Below are positions 1-7,720 of a stretch of 33,934 bases of DNA, piece after piece. The notes below the pieces were generated by a model. That model had not been told where the DNA came from, searched no databases, and was given only the letters and a program-made list of their open reading frames with translations. Position numbers and translations under genes: made by a program. The stretch comes from Bacteroidales bacterium (lineage in GTDB: Bacteria > Bacteroidota > Bacteroidia > Bacteroidales > Prolixibacteraceae): the NCBI GenBank assembly GCA_031272965.1, contig JAISSS010000047.1, positions 1-33,934 on the forward strand, given 5' to 3'. Positions within the stretch are counted from its first letter, which is position 1; the number at the start of each line of letters is the position of its first letter.

Positions 1-363
1 AAGAGTGAGATAGTCTCGGAACCAAGGGTCGTCGGTGATGTTCTTTACGCTTTCGGGAAGCGCTTTCACGCGGGCGAAGACTTCCTCGAAAGTCCCTGTC
101 TTGTCCTGATTGTCTTCCGTTATGCGTATGTCCCAGACGTTGTTATGTCCGAAATGGAAATGTATGGCGTCGGGGCGGGTTGTTACTACGACGCCCAAGC
201 CGCCGTTACCCAGCACAGCGCCCTCAAAAAAGTTCACGGCAGGCTTGTTCAGCGCTATCGGATGGCGGCGCGCCAAGTCGGCCCCGTCGAAGGCTTGCCG
301 AGCTGTGATGCTATTGAACGTAACAAATGTTGCTGTCAAAAGCAGTAAAAAAAATCTTTGCAT
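1..363 (-). CDS. Secreted glycoside-hydrolase-like protein, N-terminal fragment
   Basis: An open frame of 121 codons starts at the ATG at 363 and runs off the left edge without a stop, so only the N-terminus is present. Residues 1-20 form a typical signal peptide (MQRFF, then a leucine-rich stretch). Further on, FFEGAVLGNGGLGVVV followed by a FGHNNVWDIR segment resembles the start of GH95-like or DUF5703-like (alpha/alpha)6-barrel glycosidases, where a 'GNG.lGa' motif precedes a conserved W. A TAnnTTTG promoter lies 28 nt upstream. The protein is probably periplasmic or surface exposed and acts on glycans. The family assignment rests on a short stretch and is tentative; the reading frame and signal peptide are clear. 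Confidence 0.7.
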   Translation of the reverse strand, partial: MQRFFLLLLTATFVTFNSITARQAFDGADLARRHPIALNKPAVNFFEGAVLGNGGLGVVVTTRPDAIHFHFGHNNVWDIRITEDNQDKTGTFEEVFARVKALPESVKNITDDPWFRDYLTL

Positions 364-390
364 TATTTATATTTGTTCTAATTTGTGCCG

Positions 391-398
391 CAAAGTTA
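391..398 (-). promoter_or_regulatory. Bacteroidota -7 element (TAACTTTG) for the left-edge gene
   Basis: On the minus strand the octamer TAACTTTG matches the TAnnTTTG consensus used by the primary sigma factor of Bacteroidota. It would start a transcript about 20-25 nt before the ATG at 363. A TTG sits about 15 nt further upstream as a possible -33 element. Confidence 0.6.
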
Positions 399-445
399 GA
401 AAAAAAATCAATACAAGCCGAAATCCGAAAAAACATGACATGGAA

Positions 446-477
446 AAGGCCCCTGTAAAATTCGTTACAGGGGCCTT
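446..477 (-). terminator. Rho-independent terminator of the tRNA-Gln pair
   Basis: A 13-bp perfect stem (AAGGCCCCTGTAA paired with TTACAGGGGCCTT) encloses a 6-nt loop. On the minus strand it is followed directly by TTTTCC and then more T-rich sequence. It begins 6 nt after the 3' end of the first tRNA-Gln in the direction of transcription, so it ends the tRNA transcript before the glycosidase promoter. Confidence 0.85.
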
Positions 478-482
478 CGCAG

Positions 483-556
483 TTGTCCTGCCAGGACTCG
501 AACCTGGAATCTTCTGATCCAGAGTCAGACGTGTTAACCGATTACACTACAGGACA
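483..556 (-). tRNA. tRNA-Gln (anticodon CTG)
   Basis: The minus strand folds into a full cloverleaf: 7-bp acceptor TGTCCTG/CAGGACA, D-arm GTGT/ACAC, anticodon stem TCTGA/TCAGA with loop CTCTGGA (anticodon CTG), and T-arm CCAGG-TTCGAGT-CCTGG. The discriminator is A and no CCA is encoded. It reads CAG codons. It lies 9 nt downstream of the other tRNA-Gln and shares its promoter and terminator. Confidence 0.96.
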
Positions 557-565
557 GTGTTTGCG

Positions 566-637
566 TTGACCTGCCAGGACTCGAACCTGGAGACTTCTGA
601 ACCAAAATCAGACGTGTTACCATTACACCACAGGTCA
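566..637 (-). tRNA. tRNA-Gln (anticodon TTG)
   Basis: The minus strand folds into a cloverleaf: acceptor TGACCTG/CAGGTCA, anticodon stem TCTGA/TCAGA with loop TTTTGGT (anticodon TTG), and T-arm CCAGG-TTCGAGT-CCTGG. It reads CAA codons. It is the first gene of the two-tRNA transcript. The identical T-arm and anticodon stem in the neighbouring tRNA-Gln indicate a tandem duplication followed by an anticodon change. Confidence 0.96.
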
Positions 638-686
638 ATCTTTTCAGGCCAACTTAATTTCCTGCTTTCTTTCATCGAAAGCGTTG

Positions 687-694
687 CAAAAGTA
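687..694 (-). promoter_or_regulatory. -7 element (TACTTTTG) of the tRNA-Gln operon
   Basis: Minus-strand TACTTTTG is a perfect TAnnTTTG match about 50 nt upstream of the first tRNA-Gln. A TTTTTG lies about 22 nt further upstream and could serve as the -33 element. This puts both tRNAs in a transcript separate from metG, which ends at 817. Confidence 0.6.
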
Positions 695-816
695 TTTCTA
701 TTTTTTATACAGCCGTCAAAAAGAGCGAAAAAAACTTCAAATCTTAATTTTTCTGTTCATTTTTGCCATTTGCGGCTGCAAATTGTTTCGCGAATGTAAC
801 GGCAAAATGCCTTACA

Positions 817-2838
817 TCATTTCACTGTGGCGCCATTTGTTACTGCGGTGTCGGGGATAACGAAGCGCAGGGCGCCGGAGGCGTCTTCGGCCATGAGCAA
901 CATGCCCTGCGATTCGATGCCGCGCAGTTTGCGGGGTTCCAGATTGACCAGCAGCGCCACTTGCTTGCCCACGATTGCATCGGGCGAGTGCCATTTGGCG
1001 ATTCCCGACACTACGGTACGGCGGTCGAGGCCTGTGTCAACGGTGAGTTTCAGCAGCTTGTCGGTTTTCGGCACGGCTTCGGCGGCGACGATTGTGCCGA
1101 CGCGGATGTCGAGTCTGTCAAAGTCATCAAAGCTGACGGGCGCTTTGGCGGGGGCGACGTCCGGTGCGGCGGTGTTGTCGGCTTTGGTGGCCTTCAGCTT
1201 GCTGATTTGGCGTTCAATAACATCGTCTTCGATTTTCTCAAACAGCAGTTCCGGCTGATTCAGGCGGTGTCCGGCAGGCAGTAATATTGAACCGATGGTT
1301 GTCCATTCCTGTTTTTCGAGGTTTATCATTCTCCGCAATTTTTCCATGCTGAAAGGCAGGAATGGTTCGATGATAACTGTCAGATTGCCAACAATTTGCA
1401 GGCTTACGTAGAGAACAGTCTGTACGCGGGCGGGGTCAGTTTTTATCACCTTCCACGGTTCTTCGTCAGCCAAATATTTATTGCCCAGCCGTGCCATGTC
1501 CATCGCCGATTTAAGCGCCTCACGGAAGCGGTAGCTGTCGATGCTACGCTCAACCTCGCCTTTGAGGACTGCTATTTCCTGCAAGGTGTTGCGGTCAATG
1601 TCTGTAAGTTGCTGCGGCTCAGGCGTAATACCGTCATAATATTTATGGGTCAGCACTAATGCACGGTTGACGAAGTTGCCCAGAATAGCCACTAATTCGT
1701 TGTTATTCCGTGCCTGAAAGTCCTTCCAGGTGAAGTCATTATCCTTGGTTTCGGGGGCATTGGCGGTCAGCACGTATTTGAGTACGTCTTCCTTTCCGGG
1801 GAACTCCTCCAAATATTCATGCAGCCATATTGCCCAGTTGTGGGATGTTGAAATCTTGTCGCCTTCGAGGTTCAGAAATTCGTTGGCGGGGACGTTGTCG
1901 GGCAGTATGTATGTTCCTTCGGCTTTTAGCATTACCGGGAAGATGATGCAGTGGAACACGATGTTGTCTTTGCCGATGAAATGCACCATGCGGCAGTCGG
2001 GGTCTTTCCAGTATTTTTCCCAGTCGGGGGTCAGTTCTTTGGTTGCCGAGATATAGCCGATGGGGGCATCAAACCATACGTATAGAACTTTTCCGTCGGC
2101 GCCATCCACGGGCACGGGGATTCCCCAGTCCAGGTCACGGGTAACGGCGCGGGGTTGCAGGCCGTTGTCGAGCCAGCTCTTACACTGGCCATAGACGTTG
2201 GTTTTCCATTCCTTATGTTCTTCTAAAATCCACTGCTTCAGCCAGTTCTCGTATTTTTCGAGGGGCAGATACCAGTGTTTTGTGGGTTTCATCACGGGGG
2301 TAGCGCCACTGAGTTTTGAGCGGGGATTTATGAGTTCGGTGGGGCTGAGCGATGTTCCGCATTTTTCGCACTGGTCGCCATAAGCCTGATCGAACCCGCA
2401 CTTGGGGCATGTCCCCACGATATAGCGGTCGGCAAGGAAGCGGCCATTTTGCTCGTCATAGTACTGCTCGGCGGTTTTTTCCACGAAAACGCCTTTGTCA
2501 TAAAGGGTTCGGAAAAATTCGGAGGCTGTTCGGTGATGCTCCGGCGCGGTGGTACGGGAATATATATCGAAAGAAATTCCGAAACGGCGGAACGATTCCT
2601 TAATAATATGGTGGTATTTATCGACCACATCCTGTGGCGTAACCCCCTCTTTTTCAGCGCGTATGGTAATCGGCACCCCATGTTCGTCAGAGCCGCCGAT
2701 AAATATGACGTCCTCGTTCTTCAGCCGCAGATAGCGGGCAAAGATGTCAGCAGGGACATATACTCCCGCCAGATGGCCGATATGCACCGGCCCGTTGGCA
2801 TACGGCAGCGCCGAGGTTATTAATGTTCTTTTATACAT
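817..2838 (-). CDS. metG: Methionyl-tRNA synthetase
   Basis: This enzyme charges initiator and elongator tRNA-Met with methionine using ATP in the cytoplasm. The 673-residue protein has the class I HIGH signature at residues 19-22. A zinc knuckle has cysteines at 144, 147, 157 and 160. The second signature is KISTS at 328-332, a variant of KMSKS that is usual in this bacterial subgroup. An anticodon-binding helical domain follows. Residues from about 572 to the end form an EMAP-II-like tRNA-binding OB fold ([11 protein letters not shown], then [13 protein letters not shown]), which is present in the long MetRS form and also dimerises it. The ATG at 2838 gives the complete N-terminal strand leading to HIGH. 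A TAnnTTTG promoter lies 45 nt upstream. It is transcribed alone. Confidence 0.98.
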   Translation of the reverse strand: MYKRTLITSALPYANGPVHIGHLAGVYVPADIFARYLRLKNEDVIFIGGSDEHGVPITIRAEKEGVTPQDVVDKYHHIIKESFRRFGISFDIYSRTTAPEHHRTASEFFRTLYDKGVFVEKTAEQYYDEQNGRFLADRYIVGTCPKCGFDQAYGDQCEKCGTSLSPTELINPRSKLSGATPVMKPTKHWYLPLEKYENWLKQWILEEHKEWKTNVYGQCKSWLDNGLQPRAVTRDLDWGIPVPVDGADGKVLYVWFDAPIGYISATKELTPDWEKYWKDPDCRMVHFIGKDNIVFHCIIFPVMLKAEGTYILPDNVPANEFLNLEGDKISTSHNWAIWLHEYLEEFPGKEDVLKYVLTANAPETKDNDFTWKDFQARNNNELVAILGNFVNRALVLTHKYYDGITPEPQQLTDIDRNTLQEIAVLKGEVERSIDSYRFREALKSAMDMARLGNKYLADEEPWKVIKTDPARVQTVLYVSLQIVGNLTVIIEPFLPFSMEKLRRMINLEKQEWTTIGSILLPAGHRLNQPELLFEKIEDDVIERQISKLKATKADNTAAPDVAPAKAPVSFDDFDRLDIRVGTIVAAEAVPKTDKLLKLTVDTGLDRRTVVSGIAKWHSPDAIVGKQVALLVNLEPRKLRGIESQGMLLMAEDASGALRFVIPDTAVTNGATVK

Positions 2839-2882
2839 ATATTTTTTCTCGAATTTTTGTTATCCCTTTTTGAAAAGCCGTG

Positions 2883-2890
2883 CAAAGATA
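2883..2890 (-). promoter_or_regulatory. -7 element (TATCTTTG) of metG
   Basis: Minus-strand TATCTTTG fits TAnnTTTG and gives a leader of roughly 40 nt before the metG ATG. A TTG about 22 nt upstream (2913-2915) is a possible -33 element. Confidence 0.6.
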
Positions 2891-2933
2891 ATACTTTTTT
2901 ATCACAATAGCCCAATTTTTTTTATGAGGATAA

Positions 2934-3548
2934 CTATTCCGGCCGGAGGGTGTCGCCGGAGCGGAACCACAGCGCTGTCATGCCGGTTGCGGCGGCGGCA
3001 TTAACATTGGTCTCGAAGTCGTCAACGAACAGGGTCTCCGACGCCGTCAATCCTGCATCGCGGAGCACATATTCGAAGGCCTCCAATGCGGGCTTACGCA
3101 GATGTATTTCATTGGAATACCATGTCTTTGCGAACAGCTCGCCAAGCGGGTATCCGAACTGCCGGAAAAACATGGCCTCAAAACAGGCGACGTGGATGCT
3201 GTTGGTATTTGAGAACAGATATAAGCTGTAACGCGGTCTGAGCGCCCGCAGCTGCTCAATACGTTCCGGCGAGAATCCGGTGAGCATAGCGCTCCAGGCC
3301 GCATCAATTGCGGAATCGCTGACCGGCGCCGGAAGTAACCCGCGAACCTGCTTGCGGAATTCCGCATCAGTGATTCTGCCCACTTCCATATCCAAAAACA
3401 CCTCATGCCCGTAGCTCCATCCTCCGGGCTTGATGAGGTCTTCCATGCCAAGCTCCCGAAATGCCTGTATTGTGAGTTGCGCATCGGCAGACAACAGCAC
3501 TCCGCCAAGGTCAAAAATGATGTTGCGAATTTCTTCCGGTATCTTCAT
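2934..3548 (-). CDS. HAD-superfamily phosphatase (YihX-like)
   Basis: This is a small haloacid-dehalogenase hydrolase of 204 residues, probably a cytoplasmic sugar-phosphate phosphatase. Motif I is FDLGGVL with nucleophile Asp13. The second Asp of the usual DxD is Gly here, as is normal in the YihX/epoxide-hydrolase-N branch (DLGNV). Motif II is SNTN at 113-116. The motif III lysine is Lys152 (RKPALEAF). Motif IV is FVDDFETN with Asp176 and Asp177. A helical cap occupies about residues 20-95. An upstream in-frame ATG at 3572 is rejected because it lies inside the promoter -7 element. The start at 3548 leaves a short leader and begins MKIPEEIRNIIFDLGG as in homologues. The substrate cannot be told. 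Confidence 0.9.
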   Translation of the reverse strand: MKIPEEIRNIIFDLGGVLLSADAQLTIQAFRELGMEDLIKPGGWSYGHEVFLDMEVGRITDAEFRKQVRGLLPAPVSDSAIDAAWSAMLTGFSPERIEQLRALRPRYSLYLFSNTNSIHVACFEAMFFRQFGYPLGELFAKTWYSNEIHLRKPALEAFEYVLRDAGLTASETLFVDDFETNVNAAAATGMTALWFRSGDTLRPE

Positions 3549-3569
3549 CTCTGTAAAAATTCTTGCCGA

Positions 3570-3577
3570 CAAAGGTA
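3570..3577 (-). promoter_or_regulatory. -7 element (TACCTTTG) of the HAD gene
   Basis: Minus-strand TACCTTTG is a perfect TAnnTTTG match. It predicts transcription starting near 3563, about 15 nt before the chosen ATG at 3548, and therefore decides the start codon of the HAD gene. Confidence 0.65.
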
Positions 3578-3599
3578 TATACTTTTATTATTGATAATC

Positions 3600-3624
3600 C
3601 TTAAATAAACTTAATTTATTTAAG
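3600..3624. terminator. AT-rich palindrome between the HAD gene and the NfeD gene
   Basis: CTTAAATAAA and TTTATTTAAG are perfect complements around a 5-nt loop. The palindrome sits in the gap that follows the TPR-clpS-nfeD operon and precedes the HAD promoter. It may be the 3' end signal of that operon, but it has no GC-rich stem, so this is a weak call. Confidence 0.3.
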
Positions 3625-3710
3625 TAGTCCTAAGTGGCTTGCCGACAGTTTTAGAAATTGAAGAAATTGTTTGCCCTGTTAATCACGTCAATAGAATCAC
3701 GGGATTTTTG

Positions 3711-4193
3711 TCATGTATTGGATGCAAGTGGTTCTGCGGGTTTAACGATGACGTGTGTTTTTAGGGTTTCTACCACTTCTATTTCCGAGCCTTCGTCCAG
3801 AAATCCGAAGAGAGATTTGGCTTCTACGGTGAGGCCGTTGAAGAGGGCTTTCCCCATTGGGGCGAGGCGGCTGAGGGCTATTCCGCGGTCTCCCGCGTTG
3901 ATTTTGTCGGTGTCGGTGTCCACGCTGGCAGTGATTTCGGAATTGAGCATCATCCGGCGTCCGACCCGCCCTTTGAAGAAGTATTTAAACAGGATGGGGA
4001 CCGCAACTGCCGTGAAGAGGGCGGTGAGGATTCCGGCGGCGAGGCCATATACGTCGAAGGCTATGTATATTGCGGCAATCAGCGCCAGCCCCCCGCCGAT
4101 TCCGGCGACAGTGATGCCCGGAATGACGGCAAATTCCAGCAGCAGCAACAGGATGCCCACGATTATAAGCAGCAGGATGACAAAAATATTCAT
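3711..4193 (-). CDS. NfeD-like membrane protein
   Basis: This 160-residue protein has a hydrophobic N-terminal half with about three membrane segments (roughly 2-20, 26-46 and 50-70). A soluble OB-fold domain of NfeD type follows at about 100-155: GDRGIALSRLAPMGKALFNG, then a strand-rich EVVETLKTHVIVKP ending. NfeD proteins act in membrane quality control together with SPFH/stomatin proteins or the ClpP-class peptidases fused to long NfeDs. This is the short stand-alone form, and no SPFH partner is visible in the window. It lies 6 nt after clpS and is the last gene of the TPR-clpS-nfeD operon. Its link to ClpS-dependent proteolysis is suggested only by position. Confidence 0.85.
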   Translation of the reverse strand: MNIFVILLLIIVGILLLLLEFAVIPGITVAGIGGGLALIAAIYIAFDVYGLAAGILTALFTAVAVPILFKYFFKGRVGRRMMLNSEITASVDTDTDKINAGDRGIALSRLAPMGKALFNGLTVEAKSLFGFLDEGSEIEVVETLKTHVIVKPAEPLASNT

Positions 4194-4199
4194 ATTTAA

Positions 4200-4475
4200 T
4201 TAATCTATTGTTACGGTTAAATCTTTGTTGGCCAATGCCGTTTTTTTTGGGCGCAGATATTCATAGGTGCCCGTTTCCACGTCGCATTTGCCCTTAAAAT
4301 GCACTAAAAGGGCGCACTGCAGAGCCTGTTCGCGCGTGTGCCCGCATATATCCACCAGCGCGTCGATAACATAATCAAACGTGTGGTAATCATCATTATA
4401 CAGTATGAGGAAGCGCTCGCCGACCACGCCGATGCTCTCCTCCGTTTCTACAGTCTCTAACTCTTTTACGCTCAT
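4200..4475 (-). CDS. clpS: ATP-dependent Clp protease adaptor ClpS
   Basis: The 91-residue protein matches the whole ClpS family. The substrate-binding loop LYNDDYHTFDYVIDAL has the conserved Asn27-Asp28-Asp29. It is followed by helix residues HTREQALQCALLVHFKGKC, and the C-terminal part is cut short as in Bacteroidota. ClpS binds N-end-rule substrates carrying large hydrophobic N-terminal residues and hands them to ClpA or ClpC for degradation by ClpP in the cytoplasm. An N-terminal extension of about 20 residues could enter the Clp ATPase pore. Its ATG overlaps the stop of the upstream TPR gene (ATGA), so the two are probably translationally coupled. Confidence 0.95.
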   Translation of the reverse strand: MSVKELETVETEESIGVVGERFLILYNDDYHTFDYVIDALVDICGHTREQALQCALLVHFKGKCDVETGTYEYLRPKKTALANKDLTVTID

Positions 4476-5695
4476 TTCCCTGTCAATTGTTTTGCGTCTT
4501 CTAATGGAATTATTTTATTGTTTAGCAATGCGATTATTGAGGCGTTCTTAATGCCTTCCTGTTTTACCTGTTCCAGCAGCACTTCCGCGTCTTTAAAGGT
4601 GTTCAGTTCGCCCACAGTGTATCGTATAATGCCGTCGTCGCCGGTTTCTGTGAATATTTTGCGTAGGGCGGCTAATTTGCGGTATTGGGTTTGTATGGCT
4701 GTCGGGGGGCTTTTTTTGTAGGCGCCCAGCAATATTTTATATATGGGTTTGGGTTCCTGGGGGGTGTTAGTCAGGGTATCCACGGCCAGCTCGTCGTCCG
4801 GTTCCGGCTCTATTTCAGGGAGCGGTGCAGGCGTTCTCTGCAGGGCTTGTAGGCTGTCTTCGATGCTTGCGTTTTGCTGCTGTAAAGCCTGCAGGGTTGC
4901 GGCGTCGGCGGTTGCCCAGAAAGCTGATTCAGCGGCAATGGCGGCGCTGTAGGCCTGTTGTGCCTGCTCGTTGAGGCGGATGGTTTCCTGCTCCAGCTCC
5001 AGGATTTGTTTGTTAACGGTGGCTATTTCTCCGGCGGGCAGGGTAGCATACTGGCTGCGCAAGGCACTGAGCTTGCGCATGTCGGCGGCTAATTGCTGCT
5101 CGGCTATCCAGCCTTCCACAAAAGAGTTCAGGCCTTTAATGTCCTTAAACTGGCTGATTTTAAGGTAATTGACCGTTGCGTCCACCTGAAATCGCGCGAT
5201 AGTGTCGCGCAGTTTTGCGGGAATTTCCACAGGTTTTACGGGGGCCGGCGGTGGTGGTGGCACGGCCTGCTGAAAGGGATTCTGCTGCTGGCGGCACTGG
5301 GCGATGAGCTCTTCGGCCATTTTGCGGCGGGGGTTCTTCTTTTTTGCTGCTGTGATGAACTGGGTATAGTTCGCGATAGCGCCTTTCCAGTCCTCGTGAG
5401 CGTGCAGATATTTTCCCCGAAAGAAGGCGGCATCAGACGTGTTGGCCTTATCCAGGGCTTGTATAGCTTCGTCGCCGAACTGCATGGTCTCAATCAGGCA
5501 GGCGCCATAGTAGCCGTTCAGTCCGGCATCGTCAGGATACATGCGTACCAGGTCTCTGAACACTGCCAGGGCCTCCTCGAAGCGTCCCGCCTCAAACAGC
5601 TGTCGGGCATGGGCTTCCGGGTCTTGCGGCGTCGCATAAATGCACACGCTACACAGCGCCAGAACAAGCGCGAAAATATTTTTTATACGAAGCAT
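4472..5695 (-). CDS. Periplasmic TPR protein with C-terminal SPOR-like domain
   Basis: A signal peptide occupies residues 1-21 (cleavage after YAT). TPR-like helical repeats cover about 26-135 (HARQLFEAGRFEEALAVF, then YYGACLIETMQFGDEAIQAL). A polyproline stretch follows at 146-153. A long helical region rich in Gln and Ala at about 160-285 is probably coiled coil. An acidic linker leads to a SPOR-like domain at about 318-396 (YKILLGAYKK, then YTVGELNTFKDAEVLLEQVK). SPOR domains bind denuded septal peptidoglycan, so the protein may sit at the division site in the periplasm. It is the first gene of an operon with clpS and the NfeD-like gene. No specific orthologue name is recognised. Confidence 0.85.
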   Translation of the reverse strand: MLRIKNIFALVLALCSVCIYATPQDPEAHARQLFEAGRFEEALAVFRDLVRMYPDDAGLNGYYGACLIETMQFGDEAIQALDKANTSDAAFFRGKYLHAHEDWKGAIANYTQFITAAKKKNPRRKMAEELIAQCRQQQNPFQQAVPPPPPAPVKPVEIPAKLRDTIARFQVDATVNYLKISQFKDIKGLNSFVEGWIAEQQLAADMRKLSALRSQYATLPAGEIATVNKQILELEQETIRLNEQAQQAYSAAIAAESAFWATADAATLQALQQQNASIEDSLQALQRTPAPLPEIEPEPDDELAVDTLTNTPQEPKPIYKILLGAYKKSPPTAIQTQYRKLAALRKIFTETGDDGIIRYTVGELNTFKDAEVLLEQVKQEGIKNASIIALLNNKIIPLEDAKQLTGK

Positions 5696-5726
5696 ATCCT
5701 CAATTTATATTTCGTGAACTGGAATG

Positions 5727-5734
5727 CAAAATTA
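5727..5734 (-). promoter_or_regulatory. -7 element (TAATTTTG) of the TPR-clpS-nfeD operon
   Basis: Minus-strand TAATTTTG is a perfect TAnnTTTG match about 32 nt upstream of the ATG at 5695. With the element at 5786 on the other strand it forms a divergent promoter pair in a gap of just over 100 nt. Confidence 0.6.
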
Positions 5735-5785
5735 ATAAAAAAAATTTTTATGGCGATATTTGAATAATTGAAACGGAATTATTTC

Positions 5786-5793
5786 TACTTTTG
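5786..5793 (+). promoter_or_regulatory. -7 element (TACTTTTG) of the aminotransferase-like gene
   Basis: TACTTTTG is a perfect TAnnTTTG match. A transcript would start near 5799-5800. This favours the ATG at 5813 over the GTG at 5804, which would leave almost no leader. Possible -33 TTG triplets lie at 5768 and 5760. Confidence 0.6.
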
Positions 5794-5812
5794 CTGAATA
5801 TATGTGAAAAAA

Positions 5813-6955
5813 ATGGATGAGTCAAGATATTCCGGCAATGCTGTTTCTGTCTGTAAGGAAATCCGGGAGCTCGCAGAGCGTAGCGGGGCTATAGACATGG
5901 CGTCCGGTATTTCGGATTTTGAGTGTCCGCCCGAATTAGTCGGGCTGCTGGCCGACAGCGCTACGTGCGGGCATAATAATTTTGTGGACCCGGACGGGCT
6001 TCCCGCCTTGCGGGAGGCTATTTCTGCGGCACTGTTACCCCTTACCGGGCGCACTTATAATCCCGTCACGGAAATCACCGTTACGGCAGGGACGGTACAG
6101 GCTGTACATACGGCCATCAGCGCGCTGGTGGGCGACGATGACGAGGTCATCATTTTTGAGCCTGCCGCGGTTACCTTGGCGCCCTCCGTGTTGCGCAATA
6201 ACGGGCGTCCCGTATATATACAGATGAAACCGCCGCTGTTCACCATCGACTGGGATGAGGTGCGGCGGGCCATAAACCCCAAGACAAAACTGATAATCTT
6301 AGATTCTCCGCATAACCCCACCGGCGCCCTGCTCACTGACGACGATATGCAGCAGCTACAGAAACTCACCAATGGCGCCCGAATACAGCTGCTGAGCATT
6401 GAGGCCGACAGCGCCCTCGTGTATGACAGCCTGAAATATCAGAGCGTAGTCCGGTTTGGCAAATTGGCTGACCGCTCGCTGACAGTGTCGTCCTGCGACC
6501 GCCTCTATAACATATCGGGGCTGGGTATTGCCTTCTGCGCAGGCCCCGCAAAGATGATGTCCGACTTTCGCTATGTGCAGGAATACCAGTTGCACTGCGC
6601 CAATGTTCCGGCGCAGTATGCCCTCACCCAACTGCTGCGTCACAGCTATCCTGCCGACGAGGTTGTGGAGCTGTATATGGGGAAACGCAACTATTTTAGC
6701 CGTTTGATGGCCAAAAGCCCGTTTAAGCTGTTGCCTGTTCAGGGGGGCTGCTTTCAGCTGCTCGACTATTCCAGGGTGTCGTCCGAATCGGATGTGGCTT
6801 TCGTCCGTCGGCTCATCGCCGAGGCGGGGGTCGCCATGATGCCCGTGTCGGTGTTCTATCACGAGCGCACCAAGCAAAAGCTGTTGCGGCTCTGCTTTGC
6901 GCGGGAGAACTCTGTCCTCGAAGAGGTGGCGGCCCGCCTCTCAAGAATCGCCTGA
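5813..6955 (+). CDS. Fold-type-I aminotransferase homologue lacking the PLP lysine
   Basis: The 380-residue protein aligns by eye over its whole length with class I/II aminotransferases of the methionine/kynurenine type. Shared features are DPDGLPALREAI at 59-70, TVTAGTVQAV at 89-98, LDSPHNPTGALL with Asn168, and the C-terminal LLRLCFARE with substrate-carboxylate Arg359. Three active-site positions are changed. The Schiff-base block, normally S-x-S-K with a downstream G-x-R, reads SSCDRLYNISGLGI, placing Arg230 where the lysine belongs and Gly238 where the phosphate-binding arginine belongs. The usual DE-x-Y block reads IEADSALVYD. The aromatic residue after EP is Ala. The enzyme is therefore unlikely to transaminate and may be a pseudoenzyme or do another job. 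The frame is intact. It is transcribed alone, 222 nt before the sigma gene. Confidence 0.85.
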   Translation: MDESRYSGNAVSVCKEIRELAERSGAIDMASGISDFECPPELVGLLADSATCGHNNFVDPDGLPALREAISAALLPLTGRTYNPVTEITVTAGTVQAVHTAISALVGDDDEVIIFEPAAVTLAPSVLRNNGRPVYIQMKPPLFTIDWDEVRRAINPKTKLIILDSPHNPTGALLTDDDMQQLQKLTNGARIQLLSIEADSALVYDSLKYQSVVRFGKLADRSLTVSSCDRLYNISGLGIAFCAGPAKMMSDFRYVQEYQLHCANVPAQYALTQLLRHSYPADEVVELYMGKRNYFSRLMAKSPFKLLPVQGGCFQLLDYSRVSSESDVAFVRRLIAEAGVAMMPVSVFYHERTKQKLLRLCFARENSVLEEVAARLSRIA

Positions 6956-7118
6956 CGCGGCATCATTTTTTACCTGATTCTAAAAAACGAAACAGCCTTG
7001 GTGTCAAAATGAGACTCACAGACAGCCTCATTATTTCATTTACAGGCTCATAAAACCACGGAGAGCACCGTTTTTCAATTAGTGACACAAAAAAATGCCT
7101 CTGTTTAAAAAAAAATTG

Positions 7119-7126
7119 TTACTTTG
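7119..7126 (+). promoter_or_regulatory. Possible -7 element (TTACTTTG) of the sigma-serpin operon
   Basis: TTACTTTG differs from TAnnTTTG at one fixed position. It lies about 50 nt upstream of the ECF sigma ATG in an A/T-rich stretch. An ECF operon may instead use its own sigma factor, so this is a weak call. Confidence 0.35.
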
Positions 7127-7127
7127 A

Positions 7128-7154
7128 TGCAGTATTTTAATCCTTGCAGTATTT
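7128..7154 (+). repeat. Direct repeat TGCAGTATTT x2 ahead of the sigma gene
   Basis: TGCAGTATTT occurs at 7128-7137 and again at 7145-7154, so the copies are 17 nt apart start to start. They lie immediately downstream of the possible promoter and upstream of the sigma ATG, a position suited to a regulator or autoregulatory site. No known regulator is recognised. Confidence 0.45.
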
Positions 7155-7177
7155 ATATAGTAAAGTTTGACGATTAG

Positions 7178-7720
7178 ATGGATGAATCCGGTCTTGTAAA
7201 CGGATGTAAACGCGGAGATATGTTAGCGCGCAGAAGGCTGTACGAGCTTTATGCGGAGAAGATGTTGGCCCTGTGTTTGCGCTACACGAATAACGATGAC
7301 GTGGCGCATGACCTGTTGCACGACGGCTTTATAAAGATATATTCCGCTATCGCAACGTTTAGATGGCTCGGTGAGGGCAGCCTGCGGGCATGGATGAGCA
7401 GGGTTTTTGTGAACCTTTGTCTTGCCTGGCTCAAGAAGCGGGACCTGTTACGTGCTCCGGCCTCTTTGGAAGCGGTCAATATGGCTGACGACGAGGAACC
7501 GGAGATTTCGGAAGTGCCTTTCGCAGTGTTGATGGGGTTCGTAAACGAGCTTCCGCCGGGCTACAGGGCAGTGTTCAACCTGTATGTCTTCGAAGAGTGG
7601 AGTCATAAGGAAATCGCCGCCAAACTTAACATTAACGAGAAGTCGTCGTCTTCGCAACTGTTGCGGGCGCGGCAATTATTGAGTAAGAAAATAAAAGACT
7701 ATATAAAACGACATGGATAA
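7178..7720 (+). CDS. ECF-type RNA polymerase sigma factor
   Basis: At 180 residues this is the usual length for an ECF sigma factor. Region 2 covers about 15-90 (ARRRLYELYAEKMLALCLRY, then AHDLLHDGFIKIYSAIATF, then GSLRAWMSRVFVNLCLAWLKK). Region 4 covers about 118-175 (ELPPGYRAVFNLYVFEEWS, then HKEIAAKLNINEKSSSSQLL) with a helix-turn-helix. It directs RNA polymerase to a dedicated promoter set. Its end overlaps the start of the next gene by 8 nt, which suggests coupled translation with that membrane protein, the likely regulator. The two serpins follow in the same direction, so they are probable targets or co-transcribed partners. Confidence 0.93.
   Translation: MDESGLVNGCKRGDMLARRRLYELYAEKMLALCLRYTNNDDVAHDLLHDGFIKIYSAIATFRWLGEGSLRAWMSRVFVNLCLAWLKKRDLLRAPASLEAVNMADDEEPEISEVPFAVLMGFVNELPPGYRAVFNLYVFEEWSHKEIAAKLNINEKSSSSQLLRARQLLSKKIKDYIKRHG

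Noticed and set aside
1846-1862. MetRS second signature is KISTS, not KMSKS
   Set aside because: This variant is usual in the long bacterial MetRS group that includes Bacteroidota, so it is not a defect.
3500-3515. HAD motif I has Gly instead of the second Asp
   Set aside because: DLG(N/G)V is the normal form in the YihX-like branch.
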